Positions 63,720 through 64,000 of a stretch of 64,000 bases of DNA are shown in pieces. The notes beneath the pieces are model-generated. The model had not been told where the DNA came from, made no database searches, and saw only the letters and a program-made list of their open reading frames with translations. The stretch comes from Alphaproteobacteria bacterium. Lineage in GTDB: Bacteria; Pseudomonadota; Alphaproteobacteria; UBA9219; RGZA01. The stretch is taken from NCBI GenBank assembly GCA_033762625.1, contig JANRLI010000002.1, forward strand, positions 1 to 64,000. The letters are read 5' to 3'. The position numbers and the translations under genes were made by a program. The number at the start of each line of letters is the position of its first letter. Position 1 is the first letter of the stretch.

Positions 63720-64000
63720 ATGAACGATGCAGCAATCACCCACAGCCCCGTTACCTTTACCATCGACCTTGAAGACCATCTGGGCGTGTATGCGGGCGAT
63801 GGGCGCTGGCTGCGCAATACACAAACAATTCTGGATTTTTGCGCACAAAAACACATCCGCGCCACGTTCTTCACGGTGGGCAAGGTGGCGGCGCATCCTG
63901 AATTATTGAAACGGATTGTAAATGATGGCCACGAGCTGGCGTTACATTCGTATGACCACATCGCGCTTACACAAGAAAACCCCGCAACCTATGCGGCGCA
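63720..64000 (+). CDS. Polysaccharide deacetylase family protein, 5' part
   Basis: First 93 residues visible, continuing past the right edge. VTFTIDLEDHLGVYAGDGRW carries the metal-binding Asp-x-Glu-Asp pattern, and ATFFTVGKVAAHPELLKR with GHELALHSYDHIALT gives the HSxxH motif of NodB-type deacetylases. Resembles the type found in exopolysaccharide clusters. Divergent from the large hypothetical. Confidence 0.88.
   Translation, partial: MNDAAITHSPVTFTIDLEDHLGVYAGDGRWLRNTQTILDFCAQKHIRATFFTVGKVAAHPELLKRIVNDGHELALHSYDHIALTQENPATYAA

Overview
The window is a 64 kb piece of an alphaproteobacterial chromosome around its replication origin. The evidence is gene content and order: hemE and ppsR flank an AT-rich gap with DnaA boxes (the arrangement known from the Caulobacter and Rickettsia origins), and mnmE, mnmG, rsmG, parA, parB, holA, lptE, leuS, hemH, hemJ, rho, maf, aroE, coaE, dnaQ, secB, a TimA/Tim44-like gene, mltA and an smr gene are all close by. 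Two perfect parS sites flank mnmG. The genome has moderate GC, complete-looking pyrimidine and heme steps and a porin, so it looks free-living rather than a reduced obligate symbiont. I cannot name the genus.

Layout. 1-11 kb: partial pentapeptide-repeat gene, LpoA/LppC-like lipoprotein, rsmI, yraN, sirB1-like gene, gshB, dnaQ, a dienelactone hydrolase, small hypotheticals, a thioredoxin-like ferredoxin and mnmE. 11-17.5 kb: SRPBCC protein, pyrC-pyrD, a glutamine-amidotransferase-like hydrolase and an AT-rich HEPN/AbiJ-like gene. 17.5-20 kb: mnmG between two 75-bp direct repeats, each carrying a parS. 20-27 kb: an accessory block separating mnmG from rsmG, with a three-gene operon encoding a URC1-type GTP-cyclohydrolase-II/PRAI-like fusion, a protein with a LOG-type phosphoribohydrolase domain, and a CDA-fold deaminase. 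27-30 kb: rsmG-parA-parB. 30-44 kb: smr, a low-complexity outer-membrane protein, an N-terminally short mltA, MAPEG and TimA-like genes, secB, coaE, aroE, an HExxH metallopeptidase, maf and ppsR. 44.8-45.3 kb: probable oriC. 45-51 kb: hemE-hemH, a sugar transferase, hemJ and rho. 51-59.8 kb: a DUF2971-like gene, holA-lptE, a DUF2330/RnfD-like pair, leuS and a DUF3576 lipoprotein. 60-64 kb: porin, yggS, a large hypothetical and the start of a polysaccharide deacetylase gene.

Two things stand out. First, a family of short palindromic elements (about 42-90 bp, at least 12 copies) lies between genes, often within a few bases of a stop codon, and also inside coding sequences in frame: pyrD, mltA, hemH, yggS and leuS (twice). 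The stems vary in sequence but keep pairing, including compensatory changes. This recalls the Rickettsia palindromic elements, but sequence and host appear different. Second, the 21.8-27 kb operon combines nucleotide ring opening, an Amadori-type isomerase fold, a phosphoribohydrolase fold and a deaminase. It looks like an uncharacterised nucleotide salvage, catabolic or biosynthetic pathway related in chemistry to the URC uracil-degradation route.

No tRNA, rRNA, CRISPR array, transposase or prophage was seen.
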